64,000 nucleotides of DNA from Streptomyces sp. NBC_00286 (GTDB taxonomy: Bacteria; Actinomycetota; Actinomycetes; Streptomycetales; Streptomycetaceae): positions 434,001-498,000 of the forward strand of contig NZ_CP108054.1 of the NCBI RefSeq assembly GCF_036173125.1, in the 5' to 3' direction. Below the pieces are notes generated by a model. It searched no databases. It had not been told where the DNA came from and worked only from the letters and a program-made list of their open reading frames with translations. A program made the translations under genes and the position numbers. Positions 55,672-64,000 of this stretch are shown piece by piece. The stretch's first letter is position 1; the number at the start of each line of letters is the position of its first letter.

Positions 55672-56931
55672 TCAGTCGCCCTTCTGCGCGGGCTTCTGGA
55701 TCTCGCCCAGGACCTTCGCCGGGTCGCCGCCCGCCACCGCCGTGCCGATGCGCTGTTTCACGGCGCCGTCGACCGCGGCCCATGCGGGGTCGTCGGTGGG
55801 GGCGAACTCCGCGTCGGAGAGGGCGTCGACGAACGGCTTGTAGTAGGCGGCGTCCCGGCTGTCGGAACTGAGCACCTCACCGGCCGACTTGGTGACCGAC
55901 AGGAACCCCTCGGTGGAGACGAACTCGGCGGCGTTCTCCTTCTGGTAGAAGAAGTCGAGGAACTTCTTCACCCCTGCCTTGTTCGACCCGTCACCCTTCT
56001 TGAACGCGACGAGGTAGTCCTGCACACCGAGCGTCTTGTGCGTACTGCCGTCCTTGCTCGGCAGGGGCGCGACGCCGTAGTTCAGCTTCTTGTCGACCGG
56101 GTCGATGAAGCCCTTCCGCATGAAGACCGCCCCGTTCAGCATGCCGATCCTGCCCTGGGCGAACTGGTTGAAGACATCCTTGCGGTTGGTGGTCTCCGGG
56201 TTGGGCTGGGTGACCTTGTCCTTCGTCAGTTTCCGCAGATAGGTGAGCGTGTCGACGTTGGCCTGCTGGTCGATCGCCCACTTGCCCGAGGCGTCGGTCC
56301 AGCCGCCGCCGTTGTTCATCGCCCAGATCTGGAACTCGGCCTGGGCCTCCTCGGCCCCCAGGGGCAGCCCGAGGCCGATGTAACCGGCCTGCTTGATCTT
56401 CTTGGCGGCGGCCTCGACCTCGGCCCAGGTGGACGGCGGCCGGGCGATGCCCGCCTTGGCGAAGATGTCCTTGTTGTAGAAGAACAGGCGCGCACTGGAG
56501 ATGAAGGGCAGACCGTACTGGGTTCCCTCGTACTGCGCCTTCTGCCGGAACAACGGGAGGAAGTCGGCCAGCACCTTGGGAGAGACGACGTCCTGCGCCT
56601 TGTGGACCAGGCCGTCGCGGGCGAAGTCGGAGAACTTGTTGTAGTTGAGGATGTCGGGTTCCTGCTTGGTCTGGACGTACGTCTTGACCTTGGAGTCCAT
56701 CTGCTCCCAGTCGACGACTTCGAGATTCACCCGGTAACCGGGGTTCGCGGATTCGAAGTCCTTGATCAGCGCCGTCCAGTAGGCCTGGGTGTCGTCGTCG
56801 TACTTCGCCGCGACGAACCTGATCGTCCTGCCGTCGGATCCGCCGCTGTCCGACGAGCTGCCCTTGCCGCATCCGGTGAGGGCCAGTGCCAGGGACAGTC
56901 CCCCGGCGAGGCATGCGAGGTGCCGTTTCAC
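55672..56931 (-). CDS. Extracellular sugar-binding lipoprotein
   Basis: A 419-residue family 1 solute-binding lipoprotein. VKRHLACLAGGLSLALALTGCG gives a lipoprotein signal with lipobox LTGC. GTG 56931 has GAGAGG seven bases upstream and was preferred over ATG codons further out. The mature protein has the sugar-binder pattern (YQTYWTALIKDFE-like opening, then QEPDILNYNKFSDFARDG). First gene of the importer operon; a good promoter with operator-like repeats is just upstream. Probable ligands are oligosaccharides released by the adjacent secreted glycosidases. Confidence 0.92.
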   Translation of the reverse strand: MKRHLACLAGGLSLALALTGCGKGSSSDSGGSDGRTIRFVAAKYDDDTQAYWTALIKDFESANPGYRVNLEVVDWEQMDSKVKTYVQTKQEPDILNYNKFSDFARDGLVHKAQDVVSPKVLADFLPLFRQKAQYEGTQYGLPFISSARLFFYNKDIFAKAGIARPPSTWAEVEAAAKKIKQAGYIGLGLPLGAEEAQAEFQIWAMNNGGGWTDASGKWAIDQQANVDTLTYLRKLTKDKVTQPNPETTNRKDVFNQFAQGRIGMLNGAVFMRKGFIDPVDKKLNYGVAPLPSKDGSTHKTLGVQDYLVAFKKGDGSNKAGVKKFLDFFYQKENAAEFVSTEGFLSVTKSAGEVLSSDSRDAAYYKPFVDALSDAEFAPTDDPAWAAVDGAVKQRIGTAVAGGDPAKVLGEIQKPAQKGD

Positions 56932-56996
56932 GGAGTACCTCTCCGCACGCATGGCGTGCTTCGTCAAGCGCGTGCTCGCCTGATGGCGCGCTCGCT

Positions 56997-57055
56997 TGCT
57001 TGTTTATGCTCGATTACTGGTGTTATCAATCATCCAACGACATGATGCTCAATGA
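56997..57055. promoter_or_regulatory. Promoter with tandem operator decamers, importer/SIS divergon
   Basis: Leftward promoter: TTGATA (57029-57024), 17 bp, TAAACA (57006-57001). Two tandem decamers TGCTTGTTTA and TGCTCGATTA (56997-57016) cover its -10 and spacer. A third, TGCTCAATGA, is at 57046-57055. DeoR-family repressors bind such direct repeats. Related decamers flank the regulator's own promoter. Confidence 0.6.
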
Positions 57056-57126
57056 AACGCGCACGGCGTCAAGGGCCGTCACATCACGTATCGGTCACAC
57101 CGCGCGCCCGAGAGGGGAGACTCCCG

Positions 57127-58020
57127 ATGAGCCAGACCGAGATCGAGATCGCCACCCAGCCCGACTGCTGGCGGCACGCCGTGGCACTGGCCCGGCGGCC
57201 CGACGGCCTCGCCTCGCTGCCCCGAACCGGCGAGCGGGTGGCCGTCGTCGGCTGCGGGACGTCCTGGTTCATCGCCCAGGCGTACGCGGCGCTGCGGGAG
57301 TCGGGTGGCCACGGCGAGACCGACGCCTTTCCCGCCTCCGAGATGCCGGCCGGGCGTGCCTACGACCGGGTGGTCGCGCTGACCCGGTCCGGAACCACGA
57401 CCGAGGTGCTGGAACTCCTCCGCCGACTGCACGGGCGCACCCCCACGACCGCGGTGACCGCGGTACCGCAGGCGCCGGTGACGGGGCTGGCGGACGCCGT
57501 CGTCGTGCTCGACTTCGCCGACGAGGTCTCGGTCGTCCAGACTCGGTTCGCCAGCACGGAACTGGTGCTCCTGCGGGCGCATTTGGGCGAGGACCTGGGA
57601 CATCTGCCGCAGCAGGGGCACTCCGCGCTGGACGAACCGCTGCCGGCCGGGGTGCTCGAGGCCGAGCAGTTCACCTTCCTGGGGCAGGGCTGGGCCTACG
57701 GGATCGCCCAGGAGGCGGCACTGAAGATGCGCGAGGCGGCGGGCGCCTGGACGGAGGCCTATCCGGTGATGGAGTACCGGCACGGCCCGATCAGCGTTAC
57801 CGGACCCGGCCGCGTGGCGTGGTGGTTCGGAGACCCGGCGGCCCTTCCGTCCGGTCTCGCCGACGACATCGCCCGCACCGGCGGGCAGTTGGTGGCACTC
57901 GGCCGGGACCCCCTGTCCGACCTCGTCGTGGTGCACCGGCTGGCCGCCGCCCTCGCCTCGGCACGCGGGCTGGACCCGGACAATCCGCGCCATCTGGCCC
58001 GTTCCGTGATCCTGACCTGA
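57127..58020 (+). CDS. SIS-domain sugar isomerase/deaminase-like protein (AgaS/GlmS-like)
   Basis: A 297-residue protein of two SIS phosphosugar-binding lobes. VAVVGCGTSWFIAQAYA (about 40-56), VVALTRSGTTTEVLELL (about 82-98), FLGQGWAYGIAQEAALKMREA (about 180-200) and YPVMEYRHGP (about 213-222) are the catalytic landmarks of GlmS-type isomerase and AgaS deaminase domains. It may convert galactosamine 6-phosphate to tagatose 6-phosphate; that role rests on its neighbours. It is divergent from the importer. GAGGGGAG precedes the ATG. Confidence 0.85.
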   Translation: MSQTEIEIATQPDCWRHAVALARRPDGLASLPRTGERVAVVGCGTSWFIAQAYAALRESGGHGETDAFPASEMPAGRAYDRVVALTRSGTTTEVLELLRRLHGRTPTTAVTAVPQAPVTGLADAVVVLDFADEVSVVQTRFASTELVLLRAHLGEDLGHLPQQGHSALDEPLPAGVLEAEQFTFLGQGWAYGIAQEAALKMREAAGAWTEAYPVMEYRHGPISVTGPGRVAWWFGDPAALPSGLADDIARTGGQLVALGRDPLSDLVVVHRLAAALASARGLDPDNPRHLARSVILT

Positions 58021-58239
58021 CCAGGCACCCCCGGACGGATCTCGGGGAAGTCGCAGAATTTACCCGTCCGTTACGAACGGATTCCGGGCCCGTCGAGGCC
58101 TCTCAGCGGACCCCGGGACCGACTGCCACCAGGGACAACAACTGTTCCACGAGGACCCTCGGGACCCTTGGGAAGCCGCATGCCCCACAGGTTGACAGGT
58201 GGCGGCGACCGCAAGAACATGAGCGAAATCCCTTGGAAT

Positions 58240-58253
58240 CTTGCATCTGCAAG
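58240..58253. promoter_or_regulatory. CTTGCA-type palindrome in the 376-base gap before the GH31 gene
   Basis: CTTGCATCTGCAAG is a 6-bp inverted repeat with a 2-bp centre, about 145 bases before the GH31 start. It resembles CTTGCAG-type repeats bound by LacI-family MalR at Streptomyces maltose and amylase promoters. TTGACA at 58192-58197 could be a -35. Otherwise the gap 58021-58396 shows no ORF I can support. Confidence 0.45.
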
Positions 58254-58396
58254 CAGCATCAGACAGACATCAAGCCTCCCAAGCGCCGCGCTTCCTCGTG
58301 ACCGCGCACTCCGCCCGCCGCACTCCGCACGCCACCGGCACCACGCACCGCAGCTTCTGAGTCACCGTCACCGTCCTGTCCGACAGGAGGACACGA

Positions 58397-61300
58397 GTGC
58401 ACGCCCGACTGAGCAATCCCGGCGGCCTGTTGCTCGCTGCCGCCCTGACCGCCGCCATGCTGATGGCGCCCGTCACCGGCTCTACCGCGGCAACGGCCGC
58501 CGCCCGCCCCGCCACCGCCACCACGGCCACAACCGACGGACCTAAGGTGTCCCGCACCGCGAACGCCGTCACGGTCTCCGTACCGGCCTCCGCCGGAGCC
58601 CCCGGCTACACCCTCGACGTGGCCACCGACGAACTCGCCCTGACCACGCGCCGCGCCGGGAAGACCGTGCTCGCCACCGCCACCGGCGACACCGGCGCCC
58701 TGCGCTTCACCGCGGCCGACGGCACGTGGCAGCACGCGACCGGCGTCACCGACTGGACGTGGAAGAACGGCGTCCTGACCGTCACCGCCGACAGCACCCT
58801 CGACGGCACCACGGTGGAGGCCCGGATCACCCCCCGCGCCGACCGCTACCAGCTCGACTGGGACGTCCACGGCGGCGGAGCGGAGCAACTGGGCCTCGCC
58901 TACGACCTGTCATCGGCCGGCCACTGGTACGGCCACGGCGAGGCGGAGACCCCGCAGGGCGGTCCCGGCGTCAACCAGCCCTGGCCGCTCGACGCCGGCG
59001 AGGTCGACCACGAGACCTTCGGCCCGGCGTCGTACAACATGATCGACCCGTTCTGGTACACCTCCAAGTCGACCGGTCTGCGCGTCGACACCGGGGACGT
59101 CATGGACGTGGCGCTCAACAAGGGCAAGGACGGTCTCGGCACTTTCACCGTCGAGTCGCCCGACACCTACAAAGCCACCGTGTTCGTCGAGTCGACCCCG
59201 CTGGAGGTCTACCGCGATTACATCGGCATCGTCGGCAAGCCGACCAAGAGTGACGCCACGTACGAGCAGTACGCCAAGCCGCTGTGGAATTCCTGGGCGC
59301 AGTTCTACACCAAGATCGACCAGGAGAAACTGCTCGACTACGCCACCGACCTCTACGACAACGGTCTGGACGGGCACACCATCCAGCTCGACGACAAGTG
59401 GGAGTCGAACTACGGCAATCTGACCTGGGATCCCAAAACCTTCCCCGATCCCAAGGGCCTCTCCAAGAAGATCCACGACATGGGGTTCGACTTCGGCATC
59501 TGGGTCACCCTGTGGATCAACCTGGACTCCGACAATTACCAGTACGCGGTCGACAACGGCTACCTGCTCATGGACGCCAAGGACACGAACAAGCCGTGTG
59601 AAGTGACCTGGTGGAACGGCCAGGCCGGGATCATCGACCTGGCGAACCCCGAAGCCAAGGCCTGGTACGAGGGCAACCTCAAGAAGCTGATGGACACGTA
59701 CGACATCGACGGGCTGAAGTTCGACACCCGCTTCTTCGATGAGAAGTGCGCGCCGCGCGAGGGCCACCAGGCCACGGACTACCAGAAGCTCGGCACAGAA
59801 CTCGCCGACGAGTTCGACCTCCAGGGCGCGGGCATCCGGGTGCACTGGAACAAGACGGCGCATGAGGCGGGCTTCGTCACCCGCCAGGTCGACAAGGGCA
59901 CCGGCTGGGACTCCCTGCGCGCCTCCGCCACCCAGAACCTGGCCATCTCCACCATCGGCTACCCGTTCGTCGAGTCCGACATGATCGGCGGCTCCGGCGG
60001 CCAGCCCGCACCGACAAAGGACGTACTGGTTCGGTGGGCGCAATCCGCCTCACTCATGCCGCTGATGTACGCCTCGACCTCCCCGGTCGACACCAACGAC
60101 ACCACCACCGGGCAGAAGGTCGACTACGACCAGGAGACGGTCGACCTCTACCGGGAGGCGATCGAGACGCACGAGAAGCTCGCCCCCTACATCTGGGATC
60201 AGGTGCAGAGCACACTGAAGACCGGCGATCCGATCATGCGGCCGCTGTTCTTCGACTTCCCTAAGGACGAGGCGAGTTACACGGTCACCGACGAGTGGAT
60301 GCTCGGACCGGCCGTGCTGGCCGCGCCCAAGCTGAGCACCGGCGCCACCCGCTCCGTTCATCTGCCGCCGGGCACCTGGTACGACGTCAACCAGGGCACC
60401 GTGATCCGCGGCCCCAAGACCCTCAAGGGGTATGCGGCGCCGCTCGGCGTCACCCCGGCCTTCGTCAACCTCAAGGCCAAGGGTGCCGCCAAGGCCGTCA
60501 AGGCGCTCAAGCGCGACGACGCGCCGGCCGCCTCCGTCCTGATCACCCCGGACGCCCCGTCCACCGACGCCGGTAAGCCGTTCGAGGTGACCACCGAGGT
60601 GACCAACTGGGGCACCCGGACCCTCAAAAACGCCAAGGCGGCCCTGGACCTGCCCGACGGCTGGACCGCCAAGGCGACCGGCCCGACCACCGCGAAGTCC
60701 CTCAAGAACGGCGCCACCCTCACCACCACTTGGACGGTGACCCCGGCCGACGACGCCCGATGGGCCGGCCACGACCTCACCGGCACCGCCACCTACACCG
60801 GTCGCGACGGCTCGCAGAAGGTGTCCGACACCGTGCCGGCGCAGGTGAAGGCAGCCCCGGGCAGCGTTCAGGAGCCGTACCTGACAGCCGACACGACTTC
60901 CGGGGGCGCCCAGTACGCCCAGGCCGGCGACCAGTTCGCCATCTGGGCGGGCGGCCAGGACCTGTCCGGCTGGAAGGACGAGAAGGGCGTCATCTACCGT
61001 GACGACGCGGCCGGGGAAAAGGCCACCGTGCAGGCGCAGTTGGTCTCCCAGAGCAGCGCCTCACCGGTCGGCAAGGCGGGCATCGCCCTCGCCAACGACC
61101 TGACGGCGCCCGAGAAGGGCGGTTACGCGGTGCTGGCCATGACCGAGAGCTACGGCCTGGAGTTCATGACCGACAGCGACGGTGACGGGAAGCTCGACAC
61201 CTGGGCGGGCGGTGGCTCCACCTACCACCCGGCGCATCTCAAGCTGACCCGGGACGGCGCCACCTACACCGCGTACGCCAGCAAGGACGGCGAGACCTGG

Positions 61301-61435
61301 TCGCAGGTCGGCACCGCCCAGGTGCCGTCGGCCACCGGCACAGGTGATGCCGGGATGGTCGCCAGCGCGGCCAACGTGAACTACCCCGGCGAGAACATCG
61401 AAGCCGTCTTCAGCGGATTCTCCGTCACCTCCTGA
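58397..61435 (+). CDS. Secreted GH31-family glycoside hydrolase with NEW3 and lectin-like domains
   Basis: A 1012-residue secreted enzyme. Signal peptide to about 31; an N-terminal beta domain; a GH31 barrel (about 270-640) with nucleophile aspartate in DGLKFDTRFF (D443) and acid/base aspartate in YPFVESDMIGG (D528); a distal beta region; an alpha-galactosidase-type NEW3 domain (about 710-800); and a C-terminal concanavalin-like sandwich (about 815-1010). GH31 enzymes cleave alpha-linked glucose, xylose, galactose, sulfoquinovose or N-acetylgalactosamine. The neighbours favour the last, but substrate cannot be fixed by reading. The start is GTG 58397, with AGGAGG upstream. Confidence 0.88.
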   Translation: MHARLSNPGGLLLAAALTAAMLMAPVTGSTAATAAARPATATTATTDGPKVSRTANAVTVSVPASAGAPGYTLDVATDELALTTRRAGKTVLATATGDTGALRFTAADGTWQHATGVTDWTWKNGVLTVTADSTLDGTTVEARITPRADRYQLDWDVHGGGAEQLGLAYDLSSAGHWYGHGEAETPQGGPGVNQPWPLDAGEVDHETFGPASYNMIDPFWYTSKSTGLRVDTGDVMDVALNKGKDGLGTFTVESPDTYKATVFVESTPLEVYRDYIGIVGKPTKSDATYEQYAKPLWNSWAQFYTKIDQEKLLDYATDLYDNGLDGHTIQLDDKWESNYGNLTWDPKTFPDPKGLSKKIHDMGFDFGIWVTLWINLDSDNYQYAVDNGYLLMDAKDTNKPCEVTWWNGQAGIIDLANPEAKAWYEGNLKKLMDTYDIDGLKFDTRFFDEKCAPREGHQATDYQKLGTELADEFDLQGAGIRVHWNKTAHEAGFVTRQVDKGTGWDSLRASATQNLAISTIGYPFVESDMIGGSGGQPAPTKDVLVRWAQSASLMPLMYASTSPVDTNDTTTGQKVDYDQETVDLYREAIETHEKLAPYIWDQVQSTLKTGDPIMRPLFFDFPKDEASYTVTDEWMLGPAVLAAPKLSTGATRSVHLPPGTWYDVNQGTVIRGPKTLKGYAAPLGVTPAFVNLKAKGAAKAVKALKRDDAPAASVLITPDAPSTDAGKPFEVTTEVTNWGTRTLKNAKAALDLPDGWTAKATGPTTAKSLKNGATLTTTWTVTPADDARWAGHDLTGTATYTGRDGSQKVSDTVPAQVKAAPGSVQEPYLTADTTSGGAQYAQAGDQFAIWAGGQDLSGWKDEKGVIYRDDAAGEKATVQAQLVSQSSASPVGKAGIALANDLTAPEKGGYAVLAMTESYGLEFMTDSDGDGKLDTWAGGGSTYHPAHLKLTRDGATYTAYASKDGETWSQVGTAQVPSATGTGDAGMVASAANVNYPGENIEAVFSGFSVTS

Positions 61436-61466
61436 CGAGCCGTTGCCACTGGCACCACCCCCGTTT

Positions 61467-61502
61467 CCCGGCAGGCCTCCCACCCCCGTGGGGCCTGCCG
61501 GG
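61467..61502 (+). terminator. Hairpin between GH31 and DUF4091 genes
   Basis: CCCGGCAGGCC (61467-61477) pairs with GGCCTGCCGGG (61492-61502) over 14 bases, in the 112-base gap. It may partly uncouple expression of the two secreted enzymes. Confidence 0.6.
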
Positions 61503-61547
61503 GACGGGCCACTCCCTGCACGTCCGTGAGAGAGGGAACCCACCCCC

Positions 61548-63422
61548 ATGGCACGTACGTCCTCAGCTGTCGCCGGCTTTGTCGCGGGCGTAGTCGTGGC
61601 CGCGAGCACCACCGCGATCGCCGTCACCGGTACCACGGGTACGACCACCGGCACCGACCTCAACTCCAAGGCCACCACCACCTGGCTGACCGTCAAGGTC
61701 GCCGACGCCATGGGCACCAGGGACACCATCACCTGGGTTCCCACCGGCTCCTTCGCCGGCTCCGCGGAGGAGCGGGTCCCGCGTTACCCCATGACCGCCA
61801 TCCAGGGCAAGGACACCAAGGAGCTCAAGCTCTCCGCCGTGCGCAACGAGCAGGTCTCGGCGCAACTGGCGATCGCCTCCGGCCAGGATCTCGACGACGT
61901 CAAGGCCGTGGTCGGCGACCTCACCGGGCCCGGCGGCGCGAAGCTGTCCGGCGACGACACCCAGGTCCGGTTCGTCAAGTACGTGCCCGTGCAGCGCTCC
62001 AAGAGCGAGGTCGACTGGTCCGCCACCATCGACCAGGTCAGCTCCGGCAAGGAGGTGTCCGGCGACCGCAACCCCGATGTGGTCGGCGACGCGCTCGAGG
62101 AGCGGTCCTCTGTCGACGTACCCGCGTACGCGGCACAGCCGCTGTGGTTCACCTTCAAGATCCCCGAGAAGGCCCGGCCCGGCACCTACACCGGCACGGT
62201 GAAGGTCAACGCCGACGGCCGTACCCAGACCACCTACCCGCTGACCATCGAAGTCGCGGACGCGAGTGTGCCCGACCCGGAGGACTACGACTTCTTCCTC
62301 GACATATGGGCGCAGCCGGAGACGATGGCCAAGAACCACGGCGTCAGGCTCTGGTCCGACCGGCACTGGAAGCTGATCGAGAAGTACAACCGCGATCTGG
62401 CGTCACGCGGCCAGAAGGTCATCAACACCACCATCGTCGACAACCCCTGGCACCACCAGTGGTCACTCGGCACCCGGGAATCGCAGACCGCCACGCCGTA
62501 CACCAGCATGGTGGGCTGGAGCTGGAACGGAAAGACGTTCTCCTTCGACTTCGGCCGCTGGGACAAATACGTCCAGACCGCCAGACGCGCCGGTCTCGGG
62601 CCCGACATCGGTGCCTTCTCCATGCTGGCGTTCCAGGACCAGGAGCACCTCACCTACACCGACACCCGCACCGGCAAGACCGTCTACGAGAACGTCGACC
62701 TGGGCGGGGACCGCTGGCGGGAGGCGTGGGGAGCGTTCCTGCCCGCCTTCGAGAAGCATTTGAAGGCGAAGGGCTGGCTGGAGGACACCTGGCTGTCGTT
62801 CGACGAGCGGCCCATCGACACCATGACGGTCGTCAAGGACTTCGTCCACGAGGTCGCACCGGTCTTCGACGACCGTATCTCCGTCGCCGGTTCGATCAGC
62901 ACCGAGGGCGTCGCGTCCAACCTGTCCGTCGACTGGGGCGGCATCGACGCGATGACGAAGGAGAAGGTGGCGGAGCGGCGCAAGGCAGGCAAGACCACGA
63001 CCTTCTACGTGTACGGCTCGCCGGCCCACCCGAACACGCTGTCGTACTCGCCGGCCGTCGAGTCGCGGATGCTGCCGTGGATCTCCGCCCAGCGGAATCT
63101 GGACGGTTTCCTGCGCTGGTCGTACAACAGCTGGACCAGCGACCCCTTCAAGCAGCCGGTGCACGTCTTCACGCAGGGCGACGAGTACCTGGTCTACCCG
63201 GGCAGGGACGGCCCGATGTCCAGCATCCGCTGGGAGCAGCTGAAGGAGGGCATCGAGGACTACGAACTCATCGCCCAGCTGCGGAAGAAGGACGGCGGCG
63301 CCGACAGCGAGGCCCTGACCGAGGCCCTCACCACCGCGACCCGGAACCTCGACGGCCGGACGAAGGACGTCGGCGACATCGAGACCGCGCGGGCGGCCGT
63401 CGTGAAGGGGCTGACGTCATGA
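61548..63422 (+). CDS. Secreted DUF4091 / GH123-like glycoside hydrolase
   Basis: A 624-residue secreted protein. A signal segment (AGFVAGVVVAASTTAIAV) spans about 9-26. An N-terminal beta-sandwich (about 45-235) precedes a barrel domain of the DUF4091 family, which is related to GH123. The adjacent acidic pair in TWLSFDERPID (D419-E420) corresponds to the D-E pair that GH123 beta-N-acetylgalactosaminidases use in substrate-assisted catalysis. The family is sparsely characterised. It overlaps the GH35 gene by four bases (ATGA), so both enzymes are made together. Confidence 0.82.
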   Translation: MARTSSAVAGFVAGVVVAASTTAIAVTGTTGTTTGTDLNSKATTTWLTVKVADAMGTRDTITWVPTGSFAGSAEERVPRYPMTAIQGKDTKELKLSAVRNEQVSAQLAIASGQDLDDVKAVVGDLTGPGGAKLSGDDTQVRFVKYVPVQRSKSEVDWSATIDQVSSGKEVSGDRNPDVVGDALEERSSVDVPAYAAQPLWFTFKIPEKARPGTYTGTVKVNADGRTQTTYPLTIEVADASVPDPEDYDFFLDIWAQPETMAKNHGVRLWSDRHWKLIEKYNRDLASRGQKVINTTIVDNPWHHQWSLGTRESQTATPYTSMVGWSWNGKTFSFDFGRWDKYVQTARRAGLGPDIGAFSMLAFQDQEHLTYTDTRTGKTVYENVDLGGDRWREAWGAFLPAFEKHLKAKGWLEDTWLSFDERPIDTMTVVKDFVHEVAPVFDDRISVAGSISTEGVASNLSVDWGGIDAMTKEKVAERRKAGKTTTFYVYGSPAHPNTLSYSPAVESRMLPWISAQRNLDGFLRWSYNSWTSDPFKQPVHVFTQGDEYLVYPGRDGPMSSIRWEQLKEGIEDYELIAQLRKKDGGADSEALTEALTTATRNLDGRTKDVGDIETARAAVVKGLTS

Positions 63423-64000
63423 GGGGCAAGTGGAGATCTCTGCTGCTCGCCGGAGCTCTGTCTGTCATGCCCCTGACCAGCACAGGTGCCGCCGCGGAAC
63501 CGGTTCAGGCGGAGCCGCAGGCCCAGGCCCCGCGCACCGTCACGTACGACCAGTACTCCGTGAAGGTCGACGGCAAACCCCTGTACATCTGGGGCGCCGA
63601 GTTCCACTACTTCCGGCTGCCCAGCCCCGACGCGTGGCGGGACGTACTGCAGAAGATCAAGGCGGGCGGATTCAACGCCGTCTCGCTCTACTTCGACTGG
63701 GGCTTCCACTCCGCCAAGCCGGGCTCGTACGACTTCACCGGCACCCGTGACGTGGAGCGGCTGCTGAACGAGGCCGAGCGCGCGGGCCTGTATGTGATCG
63801 CCCGGCCGGGCCCGTACATCAACGCGGAGGTCTCCGGCGGCGGCATGCCCGCATGGCGCAAGACACAGGCCGGCGTGAACCGCACCTCCGAGCCGGAGTA
63901 CATGAAGGCGGCCCGGGAGTGGATGAGCCGGATCAACCCGATCATCGCGCGGCACCAACTCACCCGTGGCACCGGCAATGTGATCCTCTATCAGATCGAG
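63419..64000 (+). CDS. Secreted GH35 beta-galactosidase (partial, C-terminus beyond right edge)
   Basis: The reading frame from ATG 63419 runs open for 194 codons to the edge. A signal peptide (MRGKWRSLLLAGALSVMPLTSTGAAA) is followed by the GH35 start: LYIWGAEFHYFRLPSPDAWRD (about 57-77), GGFNAVSLYFDWGFH, IARPGPYINAEVSGGGMPAW and finally GNVILYQIE, where the window ends just at the expected acid/base NE pair. GH35 enzymes remove terminal beta-galactose. It is coupled (ATGA overlap) to the DUF4091 gene. Confidence 0.88.
   Translation, partial: MRGKWRSLLLAGALSVMPLTSTGAAAEPVQAEPQAQAPRTVTYDQYSVKVDGKPLYIWGAEFHYFRLPSPDAWRDVLQKIKAGGFNAVSLYFDWGFHSAKPGSYDFTGTRDVERLLNEAERAGLYVIARPGPYINAEVSGGGMPAWRKTQAGVNRTSEPEYMKAAREWMSRINPIIARHQLTRGTGNVILYQIE

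Overview
The window is a chromosomal segment of a high-GC actinomycete, almost certainly Streptomyces. The evidence is strong third-position G/C bias, GTG and TTG starts, purine-rich ribosome sites, a four-gene conservon (cvnA-D), a DUF5709 gene, an F420-type PPOX oxidoreductase, a SNF2/SWIM pair, and only one in-frame TTA codon that I could find. I see no tRNA, rRNA, CRISPR array, integrase or insertion sequence. Both window edges cut a gene.

Layout. 0-4.3 kb: a sugar-type ABC importer (binding protein and two permeases, no ATPase) followed by an enolase-superfamily dehydratase/racemase that runs off the left edge, with a divergent FadR-type repressor. 4.4-15 kb: single housekeeping or accessory genes (YjbQ, a flavoprotein monooxygenase, an MltG-like lytic transglycosylase, a homodimeric-type ABC exporter with divergent MarR, a DctA-type symporter, a secreted PNGase A-like protein, a family-39-like glycosyltransferase, an L,D-transpeptidase). 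15-19 kb: a heterodimeric ABC exporter whose halves carry complementary defects. 19-25 kb: DUF5709, a YdjM-like membrane protein, a Ski2-like helicase, TesB and a DUF6397-like protein. 25-31 kb: the conservon, a probable MHYT lead gene and a detached Roadblock paralogue. 31-41 kb: small unknowns, a fatty-acid desaturase, the SNF2 helicase/SWIM pair, a secreted phytase-like esterase and a proline-rich membrane protein. 41.5-45.6 kb: xylA, xylB and a ROK repressor. 45.6-50 kb: DnaA-box-like sites, a 26-bp perfect palindrome, a Tat-exported amidase, and a GAF regulator with an aldehyde dehydrogenase.

50-64 kb is a carbohydrate region: a secreted GH5 with a three-repeat cysteine module, then a catabolic locus made of a class II (tagatose-bisphosphate type) aldolase, a DeoR-family regulator, an ABC importer without ATPase, a SIS-domain isomerase/deaminase-like protein, and three secreted glycosidases (GH31, a DUF4091/GH123-like protein, GH35). 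Aldolase plus AgaS-like SIS protein plus AgaR-like regulator, with GH31, GH123-like and GH35 enzymes, suggests uptake and breakdown of a glycan rich in N-acetylgalactosamine and galactose. A decamer close to TGCTYGWTTR occurs in both divergent promoter regions and gives a testable regulon. This locus is the best candidate here for an undescribed system; its substrate is inferred, not shown.
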